A stretch of 64,000 nt of DNA from Ruegeria sp. Alg231-54 (GTDB lineage: Bacteria; Pseudomonadota; Alphaproteobacteria; Rhodobacterales; Rhodobacteraceae), in NCBI RefSeq assembly GCF_900143525.1, contig NZ_FREZ01000002.1:124001-188000 (forward strand), read 5' to 3'. A program made the translations under genes and the position numbers. The notes under the pieces were generated by a model that was given only the letters and a program-made list of their open reading frames with translations, was not told where the DNA came from and did no database searches. This document shows, one piece after another, positions 18,107 through 27,164 of this stretch (positions within the stretch are counted from its first letter, which is position 1; every line of letters begins with the position of its first letter).

Positions 18107-18990
18107 TAGGCTCCCAAAAGACATCGACGTGCTGTCGTTGATATTGATATTGGCAAGGAAGCTTTGCATCTGGTCGGCCTTGATCACTCTCGAAGGCACA
18201 TTTTGCGCAAGCAGATCAAGCGCCTGGCTTTAAAGTCCATTTTTTGATAAGTTACCGCGATGAGCGGGCACTTTGTCAGCCGCTTACTGTGTAGGCTTGG
18301 GTGCGAGCCTCGGATCATCCCCGCGATTTACGTCAAGCCGTTCAACGAGGGACAAGAGAACGACTACAACGATGCTGACGCAATTGCACAGGCGGCAAAG
18401 CGACCGAACCTGCGCGCGGTCACTGAGAAGAGGCAGGACCAAATGGATTTGCAGGCGTTGCACCGGGTTCGGTCCAGACTGGTGGCACGCCGTACCGCGA
18501 CGAAACCTCGTCACGCATACGCTCAATTTCAATGGGGTTTTTTGGCGATTGGCTTTGGGTCGATGAGCGGATCAAAGCATTCTCATAGTAGATTGAGAAA
18601 GTTAACCGATCAGAAGAAAACAGCGCCAACATCATGACCATTCCGGGGATCGGCCCACTCAACTCAACCGCCATCGTTGCAGCCATTGGTAAGGGCGAGG
18701 TGTTCGACCGAGGCCGGGATTTTGCTGCTTGGGTCGGCCTTGTGCGACGCCAGGTTAGCAACGGAGGGCGGACTTTCCTTGGCCGGATCAGCAAGCGTGG
18801 AAACAGCTACCTGCGGATGCTATTAGTGCAAGCCGCCAATGTCATTTGCATGCGCTCACGTCGCTGGGACGCCTTGGGACTTGGCACATGGCTGTGGGGC
18901 GCTGTGGGCCGCATAATGCATGACAAGACCGCCGTTGCATTGGCCAACAAACTGGCCCGCATCACCTGGAGCGTTCTGCGCTACGGATAG
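18107..18990 (+). pseudogene. IS110-family transposase pseudogene
   Basis: The N-terminal RuvC-like DEDD domain is visible as VVDIDIGKEALHLVGLD from about 18137 but stops at 18246. It resumes in another frame from about 18260 with YVKPFNEGQENDYNDADAIA and the following QALHRVRSRLVARRTA. After this about 60 residues are deleted. The C-terminal Transposase_20 domain continues from WLWVDERIKAFS, through two adjacent TAG codons near 18587, into MTIPGIGPLNSTAIVAAIG and ends at 18990. At least two frame changes, one deletion and two stops make it non-functional. Confidence 0.85.
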
Positions 18991-19249
18991 AAGTATGCGG
19001 TCGAGAGAGACGAAGCTTTGGACGCAATCTGAAGCGTCCGAAGTCCCAAAGGAGTTCGCGAAGAAAAAAAGGATGGAACGGAGAAAATTAGCCACCAGAC
19101 TCTGAGAGCCTAAATGGTCATCACCGATCTGGTTAGTAATGAAACCACGGCGCGTGCATAACCCACCAAGGCCACGTTCCGCGAGGCGACAAACAGGCCG
19201 GATACATAAAGCGGCTTTCCCAAGCCACGCCAAAATCTCAGTTACAAAC

Positions 19250-19262
19250 AGCAGCCGGTACA
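19250..19262 (-). repeat. Right inverted repeat of the IS1111-type element
   Basis: AGCAGCCGGTACA, the perfect partner of the left repeat at 18036-18048. Confidence 0.8.
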
Positions 19263-19566
19263 ATGGGCTCTATACGGTCATTCGATAGTGTAGAGATCGC
19301 TCTCCATTTTACGGTATCATGCAGTTGTTCGCGGCCCCATCCTGCCGATTTTGCTTTGTGCAACATGTTGGGGAAGGAATGCCGACCGTGTGGAGAAAGT
19401 GAGATATCGGGATCTGATAGGATGGACATCCATTGATCTCTCATCTGATAGGTCTTGGCGATGGAAGACTTTAGAGCCCAAAGCCTGAAGATCAATTAAC
19501 CTGACCATAACCGTCGAGACCTGCCTGATCCAGAACGGCCCTGAAAGCCAAAGAAAATATTTCTAT
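19263..19566. other. Intergenic, no recognisable gene
   Basis: Between the IS right end and the 3' end of the regulator gene I see no coding sequence with a known family or a site. Confidence 0.4.
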
Positions 19567-20925
19567 TCAGCCTTTTGGCTTCCAACCGGCTCGTTTCATA
19601 GCGTCACCAAGTTCTACACCGTATTTTGGATTTTCGAACAATCTTTGAAACAATAAATCAACGCGACTGTCGGGCCACTCACGCGAGAGTTTTTCCGAAA
19701 GGGATTTAGCTTTGCTTTCGTTCCCTAACATCTGATGTGCCGCCATCAAGTAAGCAACAGAAACAGGGCCGACAGGTCCGCCTTTTTCAGTCACCTGTTT
19801 AAAGGCAGAAACTGCGCCTTCGAAATCCTTCAGATGGAATTTTGCAGACCCCATGGCGTTCTGAAACACATAACCCCGGTCCAGAACGACTTCCGACAGG
19901 GTCTCTTCACTGATTTCTACAACTTGTTCGAACGAACCCGAATAGAGCAGGATCAACGACACGAATTCTAACACATGTACGTCGTTGGGTGCCAACCGCT
20001 GTGCTCTGTAAGAAAACTTCACAGCTTCTGGCCAGTTTCCTTTGGTAAACTCAACCCAGGCCTTTGCGGATTGGCTCCACCCCGATTCAGGTGCCAAGTC
20101 AATCGCTCTGCTGGCCTGCGTGTCAGCATAACGCAACATGTCACGGGACAGATCGGTATCTGAAGTTAACAAAGAAATAGTTGATGCAACCTGCGCGGCC
20201 CCTGCGTGACCTCCAAAATAGCTGTCGTCGCTTTCGATTGCTGCTTTGAATATTGTCAGGGCCGCGTTCAGTCTCGCGAGTTCCAGCGCCGGAAAGATCA
20301 GATCGCGACCCGAATTGGCCAAGTTTACAGCTTGAAGCCGCATGGGCGAAGCATCGAAAATGGCACCGCGCTCATCGCGGCTCAGGCCGTCGATTGGCAA
20401 ACTGGCCGGAACCTTTTCCTTCGTTGACACCAAGACGAATACGGTCGCAAAGCAGACAAGTACGAAAATCCCCGCAATCACAATGAAAGGGCGAGGCCAA
20501 GTACGCGACTTGTTTTGGCGCTCACGTAACTCGGTCTTAGACCTCCCGAGCGGCTTGATCGATATCTGCGGTGCATACCCGCCCTTCGGCAAATCGAACA
20601 CGGTGCCCTCGTCACGGCCATCTTCGGCGTAGTATTCGGCCAGTTTGCGACGCAAGCGACCAGCGTCCACCCGCACCACGTTTTCGCGCCGCGCCATTTC
20701 TGCCACCGTCCCACCATAGACATCCATGGCGATGGTCTTGGCGCGAATTTCATCGGCCCGGCCGTTGAGAGATTCTTCGACCACATAGACAAGAAAGTCC
20801 TGCAATCGCTGAGAGCCCGCGAAAGTCGAGGATCTGACAAGCCGCTGAAGTGCGGCCCGCACATCCTTAGTGTCAGGCGCAACGCCCTCATTCAGAGGAG
20901 GTGACTTGTCTCTGAATACTTCCAT
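19567..20925 (-). CDS. Membrane-anchored DNA-binding regulator with C-terminal TPR domain
   Basis: A 452-residue, one-helix membrane protein. Residues 20-120 match the N-terminal winged-helix-like domain found in alphaproteobacterial CadC-type/adenylate-cyclase-type regulators (patterns SQRLQDFLVYVVEESL, VVRVDAGRLRRKLAEYYA, VFDLPKGGYAP). A single membrane helix spans about 146-167, and residues 200-450 form alpha-helical TPR-like repeats in the periplasm. This layout suggests a one-component sensor that binds DNA from the membrane. It is divergent from the YdcH-like and sulfatase genes and probably controls them. The DNA-binding domain call is from family resemblance. Confidence 0.75.
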   Translation of the reverse strand: MEVFRDKSPPLNEGVAPDTKDVRAALQRLVRSSTFAGSQRLQDFLVYVVEESLNGRADEIRAKTIAMDVYGGTVAEMARRENVVRVDAGRLRRKLAEYYAEDGRDEGTVFDLPKGGYAPQISIKPLGRSKTELRERQNKSRTWPRPFIVIAGIFVLVCFATVFVLVSTKEKVPASLPIDGLSRDERGAIFDASPMRLQAVNLANSGRDLIFPALELARLNAALTIFKAAIESDDSYFGGHAGAAQVASTISLLTSDTDLSRDMLRYADTQASRAIDLAPESGWSQSAKAWVEFTKGNWPEAVKFSYRAQRLAPNDVHVLEFVSLILLYSGSFEQVVEISEETLSEVVLDRGYVFQNAMGSAKFHLKDFEGAVSAFKQVTEKGGPVGPVSVAYLMAAHQMLGNESKAKSLSEKLSREWPDSRVDLLFQRLFENPKYGVELGDAMKRAGWKPKG

Positions 20926-21286
20926 ATTTTCAGCGAGTTACATCCATGAGTACACCGTATTATGCCCCGATATACCTATTGTTAAAAGTGAATTCGTCCA
21001 ACACTCCGGTATATCTTCTGATCCATCGAGCGAGACATCGAAATTGAAAGGCCTCGAACTTGATACGCTGTTTCCCGACCACCAGGCCGCAATTGCGGAC
21101 TTACGGCGCGTGGACCCTGTGTTCGATGAGATCTGCCAAGACTACCAGCTTCTTAGCGATGAGTGTCTCTCGATGAGTGCCGAGCCAGGAAGCCAGTCGT
21201 ACCAGTTTGAATGCGACATCCGCGAAACCCTAGATGGTCTTCGGGATGAAATCGCCCAATGGCTGCGGCGCGCAGGAAAGAAATAA
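20906..21286 (+). CDS. Small DUF465/YdcH-like protein
   Basis: The last 75 residues follow the YdcH/DUF465 pattern: a helix with DHQAAIADLRRVDPVFDEICQDYQLLSDE, then a second helix ending LDGLRDEIAQWL, i.e. a short helical hairpin of unknown function. The start is uncertain. TTG at 20906 has AGGAGG just upstream but overlaps the first codons of the divergent regulator; a TTG near 21043 would give only the conserved part. It ends 24 bases before the sulfatase start and may be co-transcribed with it. Confidence 0.55.
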   Translation: MSLNTSIFSASYIHEYTVLCPDIPIVKSEFVQHSGISSDPSSETSKLKGLELDTLFPDHQAAIADLRRVDPVFDEICQDYQLLSDECLSMSAEPGSQSYQFECDIRETLDGLRDEIAQWLRRAGKK

Positions 21287-21310
21287 TTCGAAAATGGGGA
21301 AGGGATACCG

Positions 21311-22951
21311 ATGAGATCTATATGGAAACATGCCTCGGCCATGGTGCTGATGGCAGGTGCGAGCTTTGCTCAGGATGCGCCTATCATTCATGATGGCGAG
21401 TTCCAGTTTCTCCGCGCACAATTTGGCGAACAATGGGACGCTCAGGATACGGAGATCGAAGCGAAGCTTTCCGATATCCGTGGCGCCAATGGCGGCAAGC
21501 CACCTAATATTCTTTACATTCTGATCGACGATGTCAGTTTCGGTCAGATGGGCAACCGGACGATGAACTACGTCACCGGTTTCGACACGCCCAACATCAA
21601 CGATTTTGCCACAGAAGGCATGTCCTTGATGAGAATGTATACCGAGCCGTCCTGCACGCCGACACGAACGGCGATGTTGACCGGTCGTCATCCGGTGCGC
21701 GCGGGTGTGGAGGAAGTAAAGGTTGCTTTGGTCGGTGAAGGCCTGGCTTCCGAAGAGGTAACGATTGCCGAAATCCTGAAGGAAGAAGGGTACAACACCG
21801 CCCATGTCGGGAAATGGCATCAGGGCGATATTGAACAATCCTACCCGCACAATCAGGGATTTGACTGGGCGGCCTTTCCCTTGCATCAGCAGGTTCAGCT
21901 TAGCTTGATGACACGGGATGCGATGGTTGCCAACAACATGCTTGGCTTCCATGCGTCGGGTCAGTCTAACCAATTCCAGTTGGACGAGCGGTTCAAACCT
22001 TACGGACTGGTAACGGGTGTCGAAGGTGAAGCGGGCGGCCTTGCTCGCGAAGTCGACATAGCGCCGGGCGAAGAATGGACACAGGCGAAATACGAAGAAA
22101 TGAACCTGCGCTATCAGCGTCAGGCATTGGAGCAGTTGGAGCAGCTGGCTTCGCAGGACGACCCGTTTTTCATGCAATACTGGCCGCTTTATCCGTTGAA
22201 CTTTGCCTATCCTGATGAAGCCGTTTCCCGCAATGGCGGCTTCCATGCCGACAAGTTGCAGATTTTGGACGGCTGGATCGGCGAAGTTCTGGCCAAGCTC
22301 GATGAAACCGGCAAGTCAGATAGTACCGTCGTCATGATCATGGCTGACAATGGCCTGATGTATCACTACGAGGGGACATCAGGTCTGAACCAGCTGATTT
22401 ACCGCGGCGGCAAAACCCAGCACCTGGAAGGTGGCGTGCGTACAGATGCATTTATCCGGTGGCCCGGAGTAATCGAGCCGGGAAGCGCAGCTGGCGATAT
22501 CGTGCATGTCTCGGATCTGTTCACTACCTTTGCCCGGATTGCAGGTGCGACCGACCGTATTCCACGCGACCGTGTGATTGACGGGATTGACCAGACCGCG
22601 CTGCTGCTTGAGGGCGAAGGCAACTCGCGCCGCGACTACGTCTATGTGTACGAGGGGCCTGTTTTGCGCTCAGTGGTCAAACAGGAGTTTAAGATGCACC
22701 TGCCTGCCCCCGGCCAGCCGGGCGCAGCGGCACCTGTTTTCAATGTCTACCGTGACCCACGCGAAGAACATCCCCTGGTTGGGTATTCTCTTTGGTCAGG
22801 AGCGTCGTTCCAGGACATGGTCAAGCGCCATCAGAAAACCATTGCCAAACACCCGCATTTGCCACTTGGAAAAGGTGTTCCTTATGAAGGTATCGAGAAC
22901 CTTCGCCCGGAAAGCGAACTGACCAGAGAAGTCTTTTCAAGCTGGCAATAA
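21311..22951 (+). CDS. Secreted type I (formylglycine) sulfatase
   Basis: A 546-residue sulfatase with a signal peptide (cleavage near residue 20-21). It carries the canonical C-x-P-x-R active site, Cys115-Thr-Pro-Thr-Arg119, converted to formylglycine in active enzymes. Metal ligands Asp73/Asp74 (LIDD), the HVGKWHQGD block with catalytic Lys/His and MADNG further on are also seen. It should hydrolyse a sulfate ester in the periplasm, perhaps from algal polysaccharides or aryl sulfates; the arylsulfatase-type length does not define the substrate. GGGAAGGGAT precedes the ATG. It lies between a membrane-bound regulator and two broken outer-membrane barrel genes, so uptake of its natural substrate may be impaired. 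Confidence 0.9.
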   Translation: MRSIWKHASAMVLMAGASFAQDAPIIHDGEFQFLRAQFGEQWDAQDTEIEAKLSDIRGANGGKPPNILYILIDDVSFGQMGNRTMNYVTGFDTPNINDFATEGMSLMRMYTEPSCTPTRTAMLTGRHPVRAGVEEVKVALVGEGLASEEVTIAEILKEEGYNTAHVGKWHQGDIEQSYPHNQGFDWAAFPLHQQVQLSLMTRDAMVANNMLGFHASGQSNQFQLDERFKPYGLVTGVEGEAGGLAREVDIAPGEEWTQAKYEEMNLRYQRQALEQLEQLASQDDPFFMQYWPLYPLNFAYPDEAVSRNGGFHADKLQILDGWIGEVLAKLDETGKSDSTVVMIMADNGLMYHYEGTSGLNQLIYRGGKTQHLEGGVRTDAFIRWPGVIEPGSAAGDIVHVSDLFTTFARIAGATDRIPRDRVIDGIDQTALLLEGEGNSRRDYVYVYEGPVLRSVVKQEFKMHLPAPGQPGAAAPVFNVYRDPREEHPLVGYSLWSGASFQDMVKRHQKTIAKHPHLPLGKGVPYEGIENLRPESELTREVFSSWQ

Positions 22952-23017
22952 CAAATTTGGTACGGTGGTAGCAAAGCCACCGTCCCACCAATCGCACGAA
23001 TTCTTTTCAGGTACACG

Positions 23018-23764
23018 ATGGAACGCCATTTAATTATTCATTCAATCCTGACGCCCTCGTTGCTGATGGCGGGTATCGCTGCCGGAGCGGAGGAAAACGC
23101 GTCAAACCCACTGGCCGCGGTCAACAACACGGACATTCGCTATCAGTATTTTGATCTGGAAGGTGGAGCAGACCGTCAGGATGCTTTCATAGATGGCGCA
23201 TATATGTTGCGCCCCGATCTGAAGCTGAAATATGAGCTCCACTACAATTCGACAAATGTAGTTGGCGCGCGGTTCAACGGGTTTGAAAAAACCAGCTTTA
23301 AACTGATCTATTTCCCGTCACAGAAACCCCTGAATGACACCTGGACAGTCAAATCCGCGCTTGGGTTGGAATGGATACTTGATTTTGGCGACCCCGATGA
23401 AGGTATCGGTACCGGGTCCGATCAGATCGCCCCGTTTGGTGGCTTTGCCTTTGCCAACACAAACACCGGGCTGACGCTGATCCCTTTGGTCCAGCATTTC
23501 GCGTCCTACAATGGGCCGACCGATGTCAGCCAAACCGCTATGCGCTTGATTGCGCTTCAGCCGTTCGGTGATGGGTATTGGGCCAAAGCAGATATTAAAG
23601 CGCCTTATGATTGGGGAAACGACGCCTGACCCGCGACCGTCGAGCTTCAGATTGGCAAAAATTTCAGTCCCGGTATTGCCCTCTATGCAGACGTGCTGAT
23701 CGGGATCGGAGCAGATCGTCCTTATGACCAGGGAGCCGGAATCGGTCTCAGATTTAACTACTAA
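23018..23764 (+). pseudogene. Outer-membrane beta-barrel protein gene with an in-frame stop
   Basis: A 248-codon frame with an N-terminal signal sequence and alternating amphipathic strands, ending in Phe-Asn-Tyr as outer-membrane barrels do. A TGA at 23627-23629 interrupts it after 203 residues, yet the next 45 codons continue in the same frame with barrel-like strands (VELQIGKNFSPGIALYADVL) to a TAA at 23762. The stop stands where a Trp (TGG) would fit. Either a recent nonsense mutation or a sequencing error. It may be a porin for the product or substrate of the adjacent sulfatase. Confidence 0.75.
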
Positions 23765-23796
23765 GATTCACGAACCCCAAGGACACAGCTGCGTCT

Positions 23797-24591
23797 CACC
23801 ACATAATTATCGGCGCGATTGCGCTTGCGACGGGCCTTCTAACGCTGCCGGCACTTGCCCGTGCTCAATCACTGCCTGCGGCGGGCCAGGACGAAACCGG
23901 TTGGCGTCATGGTGCCGCGTTCTTTTTATTCACACCCTTACGAACCACAGTGACATCTACCGTGTCTGGTCAATCCACTGATCTGGATCACGGTGACGAG
24001 CTGGATTTCACGGCCGCCGGTCGGTACGAAGCATAGAATGGGGACTTTGGAGTAATCGTCTACGCGAACTACGTTGGCATCGATCAGGTTACCTCGCTGC
24101 ATGGCCCATTGGGTGCCGATCTCAATGTCGATGTGCGCCAAAATGGTTTGGTGTTTTGGCTGCTTATCGCATTGTGGATTCTGTATACGGTGCCGATGAT
24201 CAGCACTATACGATCGATCTTCAGGGTGGCGATAGATACAGCTCCATTCGTCAGGAAATCGATGCGACCACACAGGGTCCGGGAAGTCCGCCTGTTTTCG
24301 GTGGCGATCAGAAATGGATCGAACCCGTAATCGGCGCGCGCGGTATGTGGCGTCTGAATGAACAATGGACCGGGATTGCTTCTTTAGAGTTTGGCGGTTT
24401 CGGCTTCCGGTGGAAGTGACCTTCAGATCGGCGCGAATATCGGATTCGATCACCAACCCTGGGAGAAAACGGCACTCGCATTTGGAATCCGCTATTTCAG
24501 CGTCGATTACAGCGACACACTAAGTTCCGGTGAATTCGCATATGACGTCGACCAACATGGCCCATACTTTGGCATTAAATACTTCTTCTAG
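23797..24591 (+). pseudogene. Second outer-membrane beta-barrel protein gene, multiply disrupted
   Basis: A signal-peptide-like start (GAIALATGLLTLPALARAQ) leads into a barrel reading frame that meets TAG at 24034 (again where Trp would fit). It shifts frame near 24150, where it resumes as YRIVDSVYGADDQHYTIDLQ, and shifts back near 24400. It ends at 24591 with strands typical of a barrel and a terminal Phe (GPYFGIKYFF). No ATG remains at the expected start. The two opposite shifts restore the original frame. The gene is dead. Confidence 0.75.
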
Positions 24592-24662
24592 GTGTATGGG
24601 TGCTGCTCGTCAGCCCACCAAAGGTAGGTCGGCTGTTCGGTGATCACGACTGAAAAAAAGCA

Positions 24663-25508
24663 TCATCCAGCCAGAACATTGGCCAAGCGTTCAACCAACG
24701 CTCGTTGTACAACTGCAAACCTCGGCGTGTTTGCTATCTCGTCCAACGTCGCGACCCAGAGCGGAACCTCGAATTCGGGGATCACGTCATGCGACCTGTG
24801 AAGTCGAGGATCCGCGTCGCCAAAAAATGAAGGCAAGATCGATTTGCCGACTCCCGAAGCGGCCATCTGCTGTAGCACCAAAAAGCTATCTGCACCGTTG
24901 GTCATTTCGTCGGCACTCACATTTTCTGCCAGCCATTTAGCAGGGAGTGAACTGCTTAACGCCCCATCAAGCCTCATCCACTTGCGATTGGGGGAACCAT
25001 CGTCAAAGACTCCGAATGACAGCGTTCCTGCCTGTTGCCCAATTAACCCTTCACCCAGCTTTACCGATGGGCGCACAGCAATGTCCGCAGTCAGCCGGGA
25101 TAGATCATGGTGGCTGTTTCCGCTCAACAAAGTCAGTTTCAAGCCTGGGTAAAGATGTGAGATCTCGTTTAGTATTGTTGGAAGAACAATCTGACAAAGA
25201 CTATCTGTGGATGTAATGCGTACGTGGCCCACAGGGGATCGATTTGCACCGACAATGGCCCGCTCCACCGAAAGCACTGCGTCTTCAACACTTTCCATAG
25301 CAGATAAAATCACACTGGCCTCAGGGAGAACGGCATACCCCGATGGGCCTTTCTGAAAAACCATGCAGCCATTTTGCTCTTCGAATGCAGCAACTCTGCG
25401 AAGGACCGTGGCATGCGTGACACCCAATGCCGCGGCAGCGGCATTCAATGAACCGTGTTTACTAACGGCAAGTGCGTAGCGAATGTTATCCCAATTCTCG
25501 TTGTTCAT
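24663..25508 (-). CDS. LysR family transcriptional regulator
   Basis: A 281-residue protein with an N-terminal winged helix (SLNAAAAALGVTHATVLRRVAAFE at about residues 19-42) and a LysR-type substrate-binding domain. It is shorter than most LysR proteins, like the subgroup beginning M-x-W-D-x-I-R. It is divergent from the cytochrome c556 gene, with 86 bases between the two starts, so it may regulate the cytochrome pair. Confidence 0.85.
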   Translation of the reverse strand: MNNENWDNIRYALAVSKHGSLNAAAAALGVTHATVLRRVAAFEEQNGCMVFQKGPSGYAVLPEASVILSAMESVEDAVLSVERAIVGANRSPVGHVRITSTDSLCQIVLPTILNEISHLYPGLKLTLLSGNSHHDLSRLTADIAVRPSVKLGEGLIGQQAGTLSFGVFDDGSPNRKWMRLDGALSSSLPAKWLAENVSADEMTNGADSFLVLQQMAASGVGKSILPSFFGDADPRLHRSHDVIPEFEVPLWVATLDEIANTPRFAVVQRALVERLANVLAG

Positions 25509-25553
25509 ATTTTAACAAGTGACGACGAATAACAAACAATTACAATAAATTTC

Positions 25554-25581
25554 GTTCAAGCTTACATTCGGCTTATTGAAC
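25554..25581 (+). promoter_or_regulatory. Candidate operator upstream of cytochrome c556 gene
   Basis: GTTCAA (25554-25559) and TTGAAC (25576-25581) form an inverted repeat with a 16-base spacer in the divergent region between the LysR and cytochrome genes, just before the GGGAGA ribosome site. The role is inferred. Confidence 0.3.
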
Positions 25582-25594
25582 AGGGAGACACATC

Positions 25595-26062
25595 ATGATG
25601 AAGAAGTTCTCAATTCTCGCGGCAGGTCTATTGTCAGTTGCCGCAATTGGCGCTGCCATCGCCCATGAAAGCGAAAACCCGGCTGTGAAAGCTCGGACCT
25701 CAATCATGCAGCTCTATGCATTCAATCTTGGTACTCTTGGCGGCATGGCCAAAGGAGAGACAGAATACGATGCGGAGGCGGCAACACGGGCCGCGAATAA
25801 CCTGGTCGTTCTGACGCAGATTGATCAATCCGCAATGTGGCCGGCTGGATCAGATAATGTATCCGACCCTTCCACACGTGCTCTGCCCGCAATCTGGGAA
25901 AACTTCCCGGACGTAGCTGCTAAGGGGCAGGCCATGGCTGACGCCGCTGTTGCGATGCAGGCTGCGGCAGGGCAAGATGTTGAAGCCTTGAAGGGGGCAA
26001 TGGGTAATCTGGGTGGAGCTTGCTCGGCATGTCACAAAGCTTACAGAGCACCGAAAGACTGA
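25595..26062 (+). CDS. Cytochrome c556/c' family protein
   Basis: A 155-residue periplasmic cytochrome with a signal peptide (cleavage near residue 23), a four-helix-bundle type sequence and a single C-terminal heme site Cys143-x-x-Cys146-His147. This is the layout of the cytochrome c'/c556 family. Such proteins carry electrons or bind NO/CO. GGGAGA stands before the start; two ATG codons in tandem make 25595 or 25598 possible. It is followed 13 bases later by a di-heme cytochrome gene, so the two form one unit. Confidence 0.88.
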   Translation: MMKKFSILAAGLLSVAAIGAAIAHESENPAVKARTSIMQLYAFNLGTLGGMAKGETEYDAEAATRAANNLVVLTQIDQSAMWPAGSDNVSDPSTRALPAIWENFPDVAAKGQAMADAAVAMQAAAGQDVEALKGAMGNLGGACSACHKAYRAPKD

Positions 26063-26075
26063 CTGGTAGATAGCT

Positions 26076-26984
26076 GTGCGGCGGCTTTTCCTCTTCGCTG
26101 CTGTCTCTGCATTTTCGGTCGGATTGGCTGGGTTGGTTCTGACCCGGCCAAAAAGCGTCGACCAGGCTATTCTGCATGGGGTCTCTTCTGATCTTACGAG
26201 AGGTGAGATCGTTTTCTACGCAGCTGGATGTGCCTCTTGCCACTCTGCTCCGGATGCCGTTGGAGAAGAAAAGCTTATTCTCGGTGGCGGTCGTCGGTTC
26301 GAGACGGACTTCGGCACCTTCATTGCCCCAAATGTATCCAGTGATACGGCAGCCGGTATTGGTTCATGGTCAACGTTGGAATTGGCCAATGCCCTGATCC
26401 ATGGAACCGGACCCAAAGGGCAACACTATTACCCGGTGTTTCCCTATACGACCTACGCCAACATGACCGCAGAGGATGTGGTATCGCTCCATGCATTTCT
26501 CGGCACGCTTCCTGCGGTCGCCACTGAAAGCAAAGCGCATGAGGTTGGTTTCCCCTTTAGCGTTCGGCGGGGGTTGGGTGGGTGGAAGCTGTTGTTCATG
26601 GCGCCGGGTTGGGTGGTAGAAGGCGATTTGACCGACCAACAAATCCGAGGCCGATACCTGGTGGAAGCGCTTGGGCATTGTGCTGAATGTCATACGCCGC
26701 GAAATGGCTTAGGTGGTTTGAAACGCGATCTTTGGCTGACAGGTGCGCCAAATCCTAATGGAAAAGGGCGCATACCAGGCCTGACATCTGGCCAGCTTGA
26801 TTGGTCTGAGGCCGACATTGCAGAGTATTTGAAATCTGGTTTCACACCGGATTATGACAGTGCAGGTGGCGAGATGGTTGAGGTAATCGAGAATACATCT
26901 CGGCTCACAGATGACGACCGTTTGGCAATTGCGGCCTATCTCAAAGTCGTTCCCGCAAAATCTACTGAGCTTCCATCAGAGTAA
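26076..26984 (+). CDS. Di-heme c-type cytochrome
   Basis: A 302-residue protein with an N-terminal hydrophobic segment (about 5-23) and two heme sites, Cys52-x-x-Cys55-His56 and Cys202-x-x-Cys205-His206. It resembles the cytochrome subunits that take electrons from periplasmic alcohol or sugar dehydrogenases. The GTG start at 26076 lacks a strong ribosome site, so coupling to the upstream c556 gene is likely. No dehydrogenase is adjacent; IS remnants follow, so a partner gene may have been lost. Confidence 0.85.
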   Translation: MRRLFLFAAVSAFSVGLAGLVLTRPKSVDQAILHGVSSDLTRGEIVFYAAGCASCHSAPDAVGEEKLILGGGRRFETDFGTFIAPNVSSDTAAGIGSWSTLELANALIHGTGPKGQHYYPVFPYTTYANMTAEDVVSLHAFLGTLPAVATESKAHEVGFPFSVRRGLGGWKLLFMAPGWVVEGDLTDQQIRGRYLVEALGHCAECHTPRNGLGGLKRDLWLTGAPNPNGKGRIPGLTSGQLDWSEADIAEYLKSGFTPDYDSAGGEMVEVIENTSRLTDDDRLAIAAYLKVVPAKSTELPSE

Positions 26985-27164
26985 CAGCTGTTTGGCGCGT
27001 GATGTCAAATTGTTGAATGATCGTCGTGCATGCCGCTGGATTATGTGGCCATTTCTGCGGTGTAGTCCACCTGCGCTCCGTCGCTCCACATTAATAGCCC
27101 GTTATAATCGCCTCGAGGCATTTGACGCCTGGGATGCCGCTACTCGTGCCGATTGAAATCTAAG
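26985..27164. other. Flank of IS3 remnant, no gene seen
   Basis: No reading frame with a recognisable product; it may contain the scrambled far end of the IS3 element but I find no terminal repeat. Confidence 0.35.

Larger units (their letters stand above)
18036..19262 (+). mobile_element. Defective IS110-family (IS1111-type) insertion sequence
   Basis: About 1.23 kb bounded by perfect 13-bp inverted repeats and containing a broken IS110 transposase. Subterminal inverted repeats with an IS110 transposase are the mark of the IS1111 subgroup. The element is shorter than the usual 1.4 kb, in line with an internal deletion in the transposase gene. Confidence 0.8.

Noticed and set aside
21230..22246. 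A 338-codon minus-strand frame
   Set aside because: Antisense to the sulfatase, whose own frame has a signal peptide and a full active site.
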